Positions 45,888 through 54,203 of a DNA stretch of 64,000 nt are shown here, piece by piece (positions within the stretch are counted from its first letter, which is position 1; each line of letters starts with the position of its first letter). The translations under genes and the position numbers were made by a program. The DNA is from Noviluteimonas sp052115395 (GTDB taxonomy: Bacteria; Pseudomonadota; Gammaproteobacteria; Xanthomonadales; Xanthomonadaceae), in the NCBI GenBank assembly GCA_052115395.1, contig JBFRGO010000004.1; one strand, given 5' to 3'. The notes below the pieces were generated by a model. It was not told the origin of the DNA and searched no databases. It was given only the letters and a program-made list of their open reading frames with translations.

Positions 45888-46565
45888 ATGCACGAGGTCC
45901 TCCGCTTCTCGCTCTGGCGCATGCTCGCGCGGCGCCATCCGTCCGCCTTCCTGCTGGCGGCGCAGTTGCTGAGCCTGTTGCTGTATCCCTTGATGGATGA
46001 CAGCAACGAGGGGCGCATGTTGTTCGGGGGCGTGGCGGTGGTCATCGTCCCGCTCGCGGTGTGGACCGTGAGCCGCGGTCCCGCGCTCAACATCCTGGCG
46101 TGGTTGTTGGCGGTGCCCTCGTTGCTGCTGACCTTGTGGATCTGCTGGTTCGACGACATGCGCCTGCTGCCACTGGCCGCGTCGCTCGAAGCGCTGCTGT
46201 ATTTCTACGCGGCGGCGGGCCTGATCCTCTACATGATGCGCGACACGCGCGTGTCCTCGGACGAACTGTTCGCGGCGGGCGCGACCTTCACCTTGATCGC
46301 GTGGGGATTCGCCTATGCGTACTTCGTCTGCCAGGCGTGGTATCCGGGCAGCTTCACCGGCATCGATCCCGATCGCGAACGCACGTGGCTGGAGTTGCTG
46401 TTCTTCAGCATCAGCAATCTGTCGGCGACCGGCCTGGGCGACGTGCTGCCGGTGACGGCACCGGCGCGCGTGTTGACGATGCTCGAACAGATCGCGGGCG
46501 TGGGTTACATCGCGACGGTGGTCTCGCGCCTGATCGGTTTGACGATCATCCAGCAGCAGAAATGA
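45888..46565 (+). CDS. ion channel-like membrane protein (potassium channel fold)
   Basis: 225 aa with about five hydrophobic segments in the N-terminal two thirds. The C-terminus has a pore loop and selectivity-filter-like SATGLGDVLPVTAPARVLTMLEQIAG (compare TVGYGD), followed by a last helix (VGYIATVVSRLIGLTI). This matches the Ion_trans_2 group of small bacterial channels. ATGLGD differs from a canonical K+ filter, so selectivity is uncertain. There is no cytoplasmic sensor domain. Confidence 0.82.
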   Translation: MHEVLRFSLWRMLARRHPSAFLLAAQLLSLLLYPLMDDSNEGRMLFGGVAVVIVPLAVWTVSRGPALNILAWLLAVPSLLLTLWICWFDDMRLLPLAASLEALLYFYAAAGLILYMMRDTRVSSDELFAAGATFTLIAWGFAYAYFVCQAWYPGSFTGIDPDRERTWLELLFFSISNLSATGLGDVLPVTAPARVLTMLEQIAGVGYIATVVSRLIGLTIIQQQK

Positions 46566-46566
46566 A

Positions 46567-46588
46567 GAAGGGCGCCGTGGCGCCCTTC
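46567..46588. terminator. hairpin between the channel gene and ppa
   Basis: GAAGGGCGCC-GT-GGCGCCCTTC, a perfect 10-bp stem between convergent genes, directly after the channel stop codon. No strong T tract follows in either direction. Confidence 0.6.
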
Positions 46589-46606
46589 GTCGTTCGTCGT
46601 TCGTCG
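46586..46606. repeat. three tandem copies of TTCGTCG next to the ppa stop codon
   Basis: A 7-bp unit is repeated exactly three times, ending one base before the ppa stop codon at 46608. Confidence 0.7.
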
Positions 46607-46607
46607 C

Positions 46608-47156
46608 TTAGAAATTCGGCTTCTCTTCGCTTTCGTTGTAGCGCGCGATCGCCTCGACGATGATCTGCTTGGCTTCGGCCGTGTCGCCCCAGCCCTCGAG
46701 CTTCACCCACTTGCCCTGTTCCAGGTCCTTGTAGTGCTCGAAGAAGTACGCGATGCGGTCGCGCCAGTGTTGCGGCACGTCGTCCAGGCCTTCGATGTGG
46801 GCGTAACCGGGATACACCTTGGTGACCGGGACGGCGAGGATCTTCTCGTCGTTGCCGGCTTCGTCCTGCATGCGCAGCACGCCGACGGGGCGCACTCGGA
46901 TGACCGAACCGGGGATCAGCTGCAGGGGCATCAACACCAGCACGTCGGCCGGGTCGCCGTCGCCGCACAGGGTGTGGGGGACGTAGCCGTAATTGCAGGG
47001 ATAGCGCATCGGCGTGGACAGCACGCGATCGACGAAGATGGCGCCGGAGGCCTTGTCGACCTCGTACTTCACCGGTTCGGCGTCCTTCGGGATCTCGATG
47101 ATGACGTTGATTTCGTCCGGCGGGTTCTTGCCGGTGGGGACGAGGTCCAGGCCCAT
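46608..47156 (-). CDS. ppa: soluble inorganic pyrophosphatase
   Basis: 182 aa family I pyrophosphatase. It contains INVIIEIPKDAEPVKYEVDK, MRYPCNYGYVPHTLCGDGDPADVLVLM (the PPase signature with three Asp ligands) and KVYPGYAHIEGLDDVP. It hydrolyses PPi to two phosphates. The ATG at 47156 matches the family start; upstream in-frame sequence is low complexity. Confidence 0.97.
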   Translation of the reverse strand: MGLDLVPTGKNPPDEINVIIEIPKDAEPVKYEVDKASGAIFVDRVLSTPMRYPCNYGYVPHTLCGDGDPADVLVLMPLQLIPGSVIRVRPVGVLRMQDEAGNDEKILAVPVTKVYPGYAHIEGLDDVPQHWRDRIAYFFEHYKDLEQGKWVKLEGWGDTAEAKQIIVEAIARYNESEEKPNF

Positions 47157-47301
47157 TGCTGTGTTGCTCCGACGTGCTGGCGCGGCCCGTGCGGGGCCGG
47201 CTGGGGGGAAGGGAGGGGAAGGGGGAGGAAAACCGCGCGGATTATAGGCGGGAACCTCCCGCCTTCCGGCGCATCGGATGGAAAAGGACGGGAGAAACCA
47301 C

Positions 47302-48003
47302 ATGGTTCCGCAGGATCACGGCCCCCTGGTCGACTTCGGAAAGCTCGACGACGCCACCCTGGTGGCGCTGGCGCGCGCAGGCCGGCGCGAGGCGTTCGGC
47401 GAGATCATGCAGCGCTGCAACCGGCGCCTGTTCCGGATCGCGCGCGGCGTGGTGCACGAGGACGCCGAAGCCGAGGACGTGGTCCAGGCCGCCTACGTCG
47501 CCGCCTTCGAACACCTGGGCGACTTTCGCGGGGAGTCGTCGCTGGCCACCTGGCTCACCCGCATCGTGCTCAACGAAGCCAACGGCCGCTTGCGCGCGCG
47601 CAAGCCCACGGTCGAGTTCGATACCGTCGAAGCACTGCAGCAAGGAGGGCGCGTGATCGCATTTCCCTCGCGTTTCGGCAGCGAGGACCCCGAGGCGAGC
47701 GCGGCGCGCAGCGAAATCCGGCGCCTGCTCGAACACGCGGTGGACGAGTTGCCTGAGCCGTTCCGTTTGGTGTTCGTGATGCGGCAGATCGAGGAGTGCA
47801 GCGTCGAGGACACCGCGACCAGCCTGGGCCTCAAGCCCGAAACGGTGAAGACACGCCTGCACCGGGCGCGCAGGATGTTGCGGACCGCGCTGCACGATCG
47901 CCTCGCCACGACGATGACCGATGCCTTCCCGTTCCTCGGCGCGCGTTGTGACCGCATGACCCGCGGCGTGCTCGAACGGATCGGCGCGCGCCTGCGCGAC
48001 TGA
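47302..48003 (+). CDS. ECF-type RNA polymerase sigma factor
   Basis: 233 aa. Region 2: LARAGRREAFGEIMQRCNRRLFRIARGVV then AEAEDVVQAAYVAAFEHLGDFRGESSLATWLTRIVLNEA. Region 4: LPEPFRLVFVMRQIEECSVEDTA and GLKPETVKTRLHRARRMLR. A 40-residue C-terminal extension follows region 4. The ATG at 47302 has GGGAGA upstream at good spacing; the ATG at 47278 does not. No anti-sigma gene is adjacent; the small membrane protein downstream (48029) lacks a zinc finger. Confidence 0.92.
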   Translation: MVPQDHGPLVDFGKLDDATLVALARAGRREAFGEIMQRCNRRLFRIARGVVHEDAEAEDVVQAAYVAAFEHLGDFRGESSLATWLTRIVLNEANGRLRARKPTVEFDTVEALQQGGRVIAFPSRFGSEDPEASAARSEIRRLLEHAVDELPEPFRLVFVMRQIEECSVEDTATSLGLKPETVKTRLHRARRMLRTALHDRLATTMTDAFPFLGARCDRMTRGVLERIGARLRD

Positions 48004-48028
48004 CTTTTTTCAACCAAGGGGAAAACCC

Positions 48029-48370
48029 ATGCTGACGACCTACGCTCTCATCGTCTTCGCCATCGGCGCGCTCGGTGGTCTCATTCTTGCGTCCAACGTC
48101 CTCCGCGGGCATTTCGCGCCCTGGTCGCTGTCGCTCCTGCATGCGTTACTCGGCGCCACCGGCCTGCTGCTGTTGATCGTGCAGGTCGTGCAGGGCTCGG
48201 CGGGCGGGCGCATCGTCGGCGCGCTGGGGTTGCTCGTCGTCGCCGCGCTTGGCGGCTTCTACCTCGCCTCGCTGCACCTGAAGAAGGCGATCCCGCCCAA
48301 GGGCGTCGTCCTGATGCACGCGGGCCTGGCGCTCGTCGGTTTCCTCGTGCTGCTGAGTGCGGTGATCTGA
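48029..48370 (+). CDS. small four-helix membrane protein of unknown function
   Basis: 113 aa with four hydrophobic segments (YALIVFAIGALGGLILA; SLLHALLGATGLLLLIVQVV; IVGALGLLVVAALGGFYLA; LMHAGLALVGFLVLLSAVI). AAGGGG lies eight bases before the ATG. It is 25 bp after the sigma factor gene and probably co-transcribed. No family recognised. Confidence 0.75.
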   Translation: MLTTYALIVFAIGALGGLILASNVLRGHFAPWSLSLLHALLGATGLLLLIVQVVQGSAGGRIVGALGLLVVAALGGFYLASLHLKKAIPPKGVVLMHAGLALVGFLVLLSAVI

Positions 48371-48429
48371 CACGCGGAACGAACGCATCGCCTGCTAGCG
48401 TCGGAACTCCCAACGCCGGAGTTCCGACC

Positions 48430-48726
48430 ATGCTGAAGTACGGTTTGCTCGCCAAGCTCGAGGCCAAGCCCGGCATGGAACGCGAGGTGGCGACCTTGCT
48501 CGCCGGGGCGCTGCCGATCGCGCAGGGCGAACATGAAACGCGCACGTGGTATGCATTTCGCTCGGGCCCGACCTCGTTCGGCATCTTCGATACCTTCGAA
48601 GACGAACACGGGCGCGAAGCGCACCTGCAGGGCCAGATCGCGAAGGCGCTGATGGACAACGCCGATCGCCTGCTCGCCAAGCCGCCGACGATCGACAAGA
48701 TCGACCTGATGGCCGCGAAGAACTGA
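48430..48726 (+). CDS. antibiotic biosynthesis monooxygenase (ABM)-like small protein
   Basis: 98 aa dimeric alpha/beta-barrel type protein: LLAKLEAKPGMEREVATLL, ETRTWYAFRSGPTSFGIFDTFEDEHGREAHLQGQIAKALM. Relatives include putative quinol monooxygenases and heme-degrading proteins. The substrate cannot be inferred. It is followed by a hairpin that mainly serves hppA on the other strand. Confidence 0.82.
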   Translation: MLKYGLLAKLEAKPGMEREVATLLAGALPIAQGEHETRTWYAFRSGPTSFGIFDTFEDEHGREAHLQGQIAKALMDNADRLLAKPPTIDKIDLMAAKN

Positions 48727-48730
48727 TCGC

Positions 48731-48763
48731 GCCAAACAAAACGGCGGCCCTGGGGCCGCCGTT
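48731..48763 (-). terminator. terminator after hppA (also hairpin after the ABM gene)
   Basis: An 11-bp perfect stem AACGGCGGCCC / GGGCCGCCGTT with 2-nt spacer. On the minus strand it is followed by TTTGTTTGGC, a good T-rich tract. On the plus strand the T tract is short. Confidence 0.8.
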
Positions 48764-48787
48764 CCGTGTCGCAGGATGGCTTCGCCG

Positions 48788-50851
48788 TCAGTGGAGCAAG
48801 GGCACCAGCAGCAGCGCGACGATGTTGATGATCTTGATCAGCGGATTGACGGCCGGGCCGGCGGTGTCCTTGTAGGGATCGCCGACGGTGTCGCCGGTCA
48901 CCGCGGCCTTGTGCGCCTCGGAGCCCTTGCCACCGAAGTGGCCGTCTTCGATGTACTTCTTCGCGTTGTCCCACGCGCCGCCGCCGGTCGTCATCGAGAT
49001 CGCGACGAACAGACCGGTGACGATGGTGCCGATCAACACGCCGCCCAGCGCCTTCGGGCCGAGCAGCAGGCCTACGACGACGGGCACGGCGACGGGCAGC
49101 AGCGAAGGCACGATCATTTCCTTGATCGCCGACTTCGTCAGCATGTCCACGGCCTTGTCGTATTGCGGCTTGCCGGTGCCCTGCATGATGCCGGGGATGT
49201 CGCGGAACTGGCGGCGCACTTCCTCCACCACCGCACCGGCCGCGCGGCCGACCGCTTCCATCGCCATCGCGCCGAACAGGTAGGGGATCAGGCCGCCGAT
49301 CAGCAGGCCGATGACCACCTCGTGGTCGGACAGGTCGAAGCGGATGCCCTCGAACGGCGTCGTCACGCCCGCCGCCGCGGCCTTCGCGGCACCGACGATG
49401 TTGAGGTTGTGCGTGTAGTCGGCGAACAGCACGAGCGCGGCGAGCGCGGCCGAACCGATCGCGTACCCCTTCGTCACCGCCTTGGTCGTGTTGCCCACCG
49501 CGTCGAGCGGATCGGTCACCGCGCGCACTTCCGGCGGAAGCTCGGCCATCTCGGCGATGCCGCCGGCGTTGTCGGTGATCGGGCCGTAGGCGTCGAGCGC
49601 GACGATCATGCCCGCCATCGACAACATCGACGTGGCGGCGATCGCGATGCCGTACAGGCCACCGAAGTGGAACGCCAGCCAGATCGCCGCGCACACCGCG
49701 ATGACCGGCATCGCGGTCGACTTCATCGACACGCCCAGGCCCGCGATGATGTTGGTGCCGTGCCCGGTGGTCGAAGCTTGCGCGACGTGGCGCACCGGCT
49801 TGTACTGCGTGCCGGTGTAGTACTCGGTGATCCACACGATCGCGCCGGTGAGCACCAGGCCGATGAGCGCGCAGAAGTACAGGTTCAGCGAACCCTGCGG
49901 GAAATCGCCCATCAACTGTTGCGTGATCGGGTAGAACGCGATGGCCGCGAGCACCGCCGAGACGATCACGCCGCGGTACAGCGCGCCCATGATCGAACCG
50001 CCCGCCTTCACCTTGACGAAGAACGCGCCGATGATCGAGGCGAGGATCGACACGCCACCGAGCACCAGCGGATACAGCACCGCGTGCTTGCCTGCGCCGG
50101 CGGCCATCAGGCCACCGAGCAGCATCGTCGCGATGATGGTGACCGCGTAGGTTTCGAACAGGTCGGCCGCCATGCCCGCGCAGTCGCCGACGTTGTCGCC
50201 GACGTTGTCCGCGATGACCGCCGGGTTGCGCGGGTCGTCTTCCGGAATGCCCGCTTCGACCTTGCCCACCAGGTCGGCGCCGACGTCGGCACCCTTGGTG
50301 AAGATGCCGCCGCCGAGGCGCGCGAAGATCGAGATCAGCGAAGCGCCGAAGGCCAGGCCGACGAGCGCATGCAGCGCGCGTTCTTCGGGCAGGCCCATCT
50401 GCAACAGGATCATGTAGTAACCGGCGACGCCGAGCAGGCCGAGGCCGACGACGAGCATGCCGGTGATCGCACCGCCGCGGAACGCGACGTCCATCGCCGG
50501 GCCGATGCCGCTGCGCGCGGCTTCGGCGGTGCGGACGTTGGCGCGCACCGACACGTTCATGCCGATGTAGCCCGCCGCACCCGACAGCACCGCGCCGATC
50601 AGGAAGCCGATCGCGGTATGCCAGCCGAGGAAGAAACCGATAAGGACGAAAAGCACGACGCCCGCCATCGCGATCGTCATGTATTGCCGATTGAGGTAAG
50701 CGCGTGCGCCTTCCTGGATCGCGCCGGCGATCTCCTGCATGCGCTCATTGCCGGCGGGGCGAGAGTTGATCCATGAAGCGGACCACAGTCCGTACAGGAT
50801 GGCGACGACGGCGCAAGACAGCGCCAGGATCAAACCGTACTGCTCCAGCAT
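48788..50851 (-). CDS. hppA: membrane-bound proton-translocating pyrophosphatase (K+-independent type)
   Basis: 687 aa, about 16 membrane helices. It couples PPi hydrolysis to proton pumping. Catalytic stretches are present: GGIFTKGADVGADLVGKVEAGIPEDDPRNPAVIADNVGDN, DAYGPITDNAGGIAEM and GDTVGDPYKDTAGPAVNPLIKI. GNTTKA has Lys where K+-dependent enzymes have Ala, which marks the K+-independent H+-pumping group. The ATG at 50851 begins MLEQYGLILALSC. ppa and pfp flank it. Confidence 0.97.
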   Translation of the reverse strand: MLEQYGLILALSCAVVAILYGLWSASWINSRPAGNERMQEIAGAIQEGARAYLNRQYMTIAMAGVVLFVLIGFFLGWHTAIGFLIGAVLSGAAGYIGMNVSVRANVRTAEAARSGIGPAMDVAFRGGAITGMLVVGLGLLGVAGYYMILLQMGLPEERALHALVGLAFGASLISIFARLGGGIFTKGADVGADLVGKVEAGIPEDDPRNPAVIADNVGDNVGDCAGMAADLFETYAVTIIATMLLGGLMAAGAGKHAVLYPLVLGGVSILASIIGAFFVKVKAGGSIMGALYRGVIVSAVLAAIAFYPITQQLMGDFPQGSLNLYFCALIGLVLTGAIVWITEYYTGTQYKPVRHVAQASTTGHGTNIIAGLGVSMKSTAMPVIAVCAAIWLAFHFGGLYGIAIAATSMLSMAGMIVALDAYGPITDNAGGIAEMAELPPEVRAVTDPLDAVGNTTKAVTKGYAIGSAALAALVLFADYTHNLNIVGAAKAAAAGVTTPFEGIRFDLSDHEVVIGLLIGGLIPYLFGAMAMEAVGRAAGAVVEEVRRQFRDIPGIMQGTGKPQYDKAVDMLTKSAIKEMIVPSLLPVAVPVVVGLLLGPKALGGVLIGTIVTGLFVAISMTTGGGAWDNAKKYIEDGHFGGKGSEAHKAAVTGDTVGDPYKDTAGPAVNPLIKIINIVALLLVPLLH

Positions 50852-51038
50852 GAACCCTCCCCGGGGCGACAATGGGATGACGGATGAACGCGTTGGAATT
50901 GTTGCGCCGCGGCAAAAACCGGGAAAACTGGCGGCAACGGCCCGACTATCGCACAGCTTCGCGGACAGTTGCCGTGAGCCGGTGTTCAGACCGCGCATGC
51001 CAGCCTGCCGCCCTCGGAATCACGCTCCCGGAGCCACG

Positions 51039-51554
51039 ATGCGCCTCGCCCCCGCCTGCCTGTTGTTGCTTGCCCTCGCGCCGTGTCTGGCGTCCGCGGG
51101 GGACGACCCCAAACCCGAGATCAAACGCGAGGCCTCCACGCCACAAGCGGATGGAAAAGCGCACACGCTGCGCACGATTCCCGAAGCCTGCGCGCGCATC
51201 GAGGGCCTGTTCACCGGCCAGGCGGCGGACCCGTACAAGTTCACGCTCGCGCGCACCAGCGCGAACTGCCAGCCGCGCGCGCGCCTGGTGGATGCGGCGA
51301 AGGTGAAGCCTTCGACGAAGGACGGATGGATCTTCAACGACGTGATCCGCGTGCCCAGCGCGTCGTGCCCGGCGCAGGAAGCGGTCGTGCGCGTGTGGCG
51401 CAAACCCGCGGAGGCCGCGCCGCCGGACCTCGATGCGCAGGGGCGCTCGCGGATTTACCTGAAGGAAGCAACGGACAAGGCACGCGCGAAGACGCCGTCG
51501 GTGCCGATGTTCGCCGTGGCGATGGCCGTCGAAGGAAAGGCGTGCAGTAAGTGA
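51039..51554 (+). CDS. secreted hypothetical protein
   Basis: 171 aa. Signal peptide RLAPACLLLLALAPCLASA, then a charged mature N-terminus (GDDPKPEIKREASTPQADG). Four cysteines (in PEACARIE, SANCQPRA, SASCPAQE and KACSK) could form two disulfides. The core has RTIPEACARIEGLFTGQAADPYKFTLART. The family is not recognised. The ATG at 51039 follows CCCGGAGCC. Convergent with the DUF2846-like gene. Confidence 0.75.
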   Translation: MRLAPACLLLLALAPCLASAGDDPKPEIKREASTPQADGKAHTLRTIPEACARIEGLFTGQAADPYKFTLARTSANCQPRARLVDAAKVKPSTKDGWIFNDVIRVPSASCPAQEAVVRVWRKPAEAAPPDLDAQGRSRIYLKEATDKARAKTPSVPMFAVAMAVEGKACSK

Positions 51555-51560
51555 CTTGCT

Positions 51561-51586
51561 CCCTCCCCTGCGACGGCAGGGGAGGG
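51561..51586. repeat. REP-like palindrome between convergent genes
   Basis: CCCTCCCCTGC / GCAGGGGAGGG, perfect 11-bp arms and a 4-nt loop, followed by CCGGGGAGGG. It lies in the 48-bp gap between two convergent genes and may act as a terminator or mRNA stabiliser. Related in sequence to 15490-15539 and 42224-42247. Confidence 0.7.
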
Positions 51587-51602
51587 CCGGGGAGGGTTTG
51601 CC

Positions 51603-52085
51603 TCAGTGCGCGACGTCGGTCGACTTGTTCGCATTCCCCGCGCGCATGAACTTCTCCGCGCTGGAGCGAATCAACTGCGCCGCACCGCCGCGCTTGCGGA
51701 TGACCTGCACGTAATACGTGCGGCCGGCATCCAGGTCCATCGAGAACGGGCCCGTATCCGCAGTCGCGTAAGCACGCGTGCCCGGCGCCGCGGTGGAAAC
51801 GAAGTACATGCCCGGTTCCAGGTCGATGAGCGACACGCCGCCGGCGGCGTCGCGCACGCCGATCGGATCGCCGGGCGAACTGGACGAACGGAAGAAGATC
51901 ACCTGCGCCTTGCCGGCCGGGGCCTTGCCGACATCCTGCTCGACGGCCTGCTCGTTGAGCTCGTGCGCGGCGACGTCCACCGCGGCCTGGCCTTGGTTTT
52001 CGATCTTGACCTTCTGCGCGAATGCCGGCAGCGCGACCATCGCGAAGACGAGGGCGATGACGCATTGGGTGATGCGATGGGACAT
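51603..52085 (-). CDS. secreted DUF2846-like protein
   Basis: 160 aa. Signal peptide ITQCVIALVFAMVALPAFAQ. The mature part has the beta-rich pattern of DUF2846: GKAQVIFFRSSSSPGDPIGV, LIDLEPGMYFVSTAAPGTRAY and DLDAGRTYYVQVIRKRGG. Members are periplasmic or lipoproteins without known function. The ATG at 52085 starts the signal peptide. Confidence 0.72.
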   Translation of the reverse strand: MSHRITQCVIALVFAMVALPAFAQKVKIENQGQAAVDVAAHELNEQAVEQDVGKAPAGKAQVIFFRSSSSPGDPIGVRDAAGGVSLIDLEPGMYFVSTAAPGTRAYATADTGPFSMDLDAGRTYYVQVIRKRGGAAQLIRSSAEKFMRAGNANKSTDVAH

Positions 52086-52208
52086 GGGGCGACTCCTGCT
52101 CGACGGGGGAAGTGGCGAGCCTAACCCCGCGCATTCATCGAGCCGTGTGAACGCCGTCGGGGACCTCGCCGAACGTGTCCCCACTGGGCCACCGTGTTAT
52201 GCCACCAG

Positions 52209-53465
52209 TCAGCCTTCGAACGCCGGCAGCTGCTTCTTCACCGCAACGTTCTTGAGCACGACGTACTTCGGCAAACCATCGCGCCCATACGGCGGCGGTG
52301 CTTCGCCGCGGATCAGCGGTTCCAGGTAGCGGCGCGCGGCAGGCGTGATGCCGTAGCCATCCTTGCGCAGGAAATCGGCGGGCATCGTCTTTTCGTGATT
52401 GGCGATGTCTTCCAGCTTCGCCGGCACCACCTTCCAGCGATACGGGGTCTGCGCCATGCGCTGGATCACCGGCATCATCGCGTTCATGCCTTTGAGCGCG
52501 TATTCGACGGCGGCCTTGCCGACCGCCTGCGCCTGGTCCAGGTCGGTCTTCGACGCGACGTGGCGCGCGGAGCGCTGCAGGTAATCCGGCAACGTCCAAT
52601 GGACCTTGTAGCCGAGCGTGTCTTTCACGCGCGCGGCCAAATGCGAGGCCACGCCACCCAGTTGCGTATGGCCGAACGCATCCTTGCCGCCGCCCGCATC
52701 GGCGACGAAGGTGCCGTCGGCGGTGCGGATGCCTTCGCTCGCGACGACGACGCAGTAACCGACGCGCTCGACGGTCTTCTTCACTTGCGCGAAGAAGGCG
52801 GCTTCCTCGAACGGGCGCTCGGGGAACAGGATGATGTGCGGCGCTTCGTCGGGCCCCTGGCCGGCCAGGCCCGCGGCGGCCGCAAGCCAGCCGGCGTGGC
52901 GGCCCATCGCTTCGTACACGAAGACCTTGGTGGAGGTGTCGGCCATGGCGGCGACATCCAGCGCGCATTCGCGGATCGAAACGGCCGTGTACTTGGCGGC
53001 CGAACCGAAGCCCGGGCAGCAATCGGTGACCGCCAGGTCGTTGTCGATCGTCTTGGGCACGCCGATGCAGGTCAGCGGGTAGCCGAATTCTTCAGCCAGG
53101 CGCGAGACCTTCAGCGCGGTGTCGGCCGAATCGTTGCCGCCGTTGTAGAGGAACCAGCGCACGTCGTGCGCCTTGAACACCTCCAGCAAGCGCGCATAGC
53201 GCGCACGGTCGGCTTCCAGCGACTTGAGCTTCACGCGACAGGAGCCGAACGCGCCGCCCGGGGTATGCGCCAGGGCGCGAATGGCCGACAGCGGCTCCTT
53301 CGAGGTGTCGATCAGGTCCTCGCGCAGCGCGCCGAGGATGCCGTTGCGCGCGGCCAGCACCTTCACCTTGCGGGCGCGGGCGGCCGTGATGACGGCCGAC
53401 GCGGTGGCATTGATGACGGCGGTGACGCCGCCCGATTGGGCGTACAGCAGGGTTCCGTTGGCCAT
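52209..53465 (-). CDS. pfp: pyrophosphate-dependent 6-phosphofructokinase
   Basis: 418 aa. Uses PPi instead of ATP to phosphorylate fructose 6-phosphate, reversibly. The phosphodonor loop reads YNGGNDSADTALK and the active-site motif is VPKTIDNDL. AMGRHAGWLAAAAGLA and VVASEGI follow. ATP-dependent PfkA would have GGDGS; the Asp in GGND excludes ATP. hppA (PPi-driven proton pump) and ppa lie nearby. The ATG at 53465 begins MANGTLLYAQSGG. Confidence 0.96.
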   Translation of the reverse strand: MANGTLLYAQSGGVTAVINATASAVITAARARKVKVLAARNGILGALREDLIDTSKEPLSAIRALAHTPGGAFGSCRVKLKSLEADRARYARLLEVFKAHDVRWFLYNGGNDSADTALKVSRLAEEFGYPLTCIGVPKTIDNDLAVTDCCPGFGSAAKYTAVSIRECALDVAAMADTSTKVFVYEAMGRHAGWLAAAAGLAGQGPDEAPHIILFPERPFEEAAFFAQVKKTVERVGYCVVVASEGIRTADGTFVADAGGGKDAFGHTQLGGVASHLAARVKDTLGYKVHWTLPDYLQRSARHVASKTDLDQAQAVGKAAVEYALKGMNAMMPVIQRMAQTPYRWKVVPAKLEDIANHEKTMPADFLRKDGYGITPAARRYLEPLIRGEAPPPYGRDGLPKYVVLKNVAVKKQLPAFEG

Positions 53466-53605
53466 GTGAGGTCGTGGGCCGGGGTCGGGTTGGGGTAAAG
53501 TGCCCGACGAAACGGCCACATGCGTGGGAGTGGGCGGGCGAGTGTAGCGCCGCCCCCTGTCAACGCGTCGCGGCCGACATGGAATGGCTTTCTCGGGAGT
53601 CCTGG

Positions 53606-54184
53606 ATGCGATTGGTCTTGTTGGGCGCGCCCGGTTCGGGCAAGGGCACGCAGGCGACCCGCCTGAAAGAGCACCTGCAGGTGCCGCATATTTCGACCGG
53701 CGACCTGTTGCGCGCCGAAGTGGCGGCCGGCAGTCCGCTCGGCCTGGAAGCGAAGGAAGTGATGGCGCGCGGCGAGCTGGTCTCCGACGCGATCCTGCTC
53801 GGCATGCTCGAGGACCGCTTTTCGCGGCCCGACACGCGCAACGGTTTCATCCTCGACGGCTATCCGCGCAACCTGGCGCAGGCCGACGCGCTCGATGCCT
53901 TGCTCGGCCGCTTGAAGGCACCCTTCGATTTCGCGGTGCAGCTGGAATGCCCGACCGAAATGCTGGTCGAGCGCATCGCCGGCCGCGCGAAGGCCGAAGG
54001 TCGCGCCGACGACAGCCCCGAGGCGGTGCGCAAGCGCCTGGAGGTCTACACCGCCTCCACCGCACCGGTGATCGACTACTACCGCCAGCACGGCCAGCTC
54101 ACCGTCGTCGACGGCGTGGGTTCGCTGGACGCGGTGTTCACCCGCATCCTCGAGGCGATCGCGCCGGTCAAGGAAGTGGGCTGA
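53606..54184 (+). CDS. adk: adenylate kinase (short, LID-less form)
   Basis: 192 aa. Interconverts AMP + ATP and 2 ADP. P-loop GAPGSGKGTQA (7-17), ISTGDLLRAEV, FILDGYPRNLAQA. The LID domain is short (GRAKAEGRADDSPEAVRKRLEVY), as in the roughly 190-aa xanthomonad type. The ATG at 53606 follows GGGAGT; an upstream in-frame ORF start lacks homology. mpl follows after 19 bp. Confidence 0.97.
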   Translation: MRLVLLGAPGSGKGTQATRLKEHLQVPHISTGDLLRAEVAAGSPLGLEAKEVMARGELVSDAILLGMLEDRFSRPDTRNGFILDGYPRNLAQADALDALLGRLKAPFDFAVQLECPTEMLVERIAGRAKAEGRADDSPEAVRKRLEVYTASTAPVIDYYRQHGQLTVVDGVGSLDAVFTRILEAIAPVKEVG

Positions 54185-54203
54185 GCCCCGCACGGGAGTC
54201 GTT

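Noticed and set aside
47278..47301. Earlier ATG for the second ECF sigma factor
   Set aside because: The Shine-Dalgarno GGGAGA lies between it and the ATG at 47302, which therefore is the better start.
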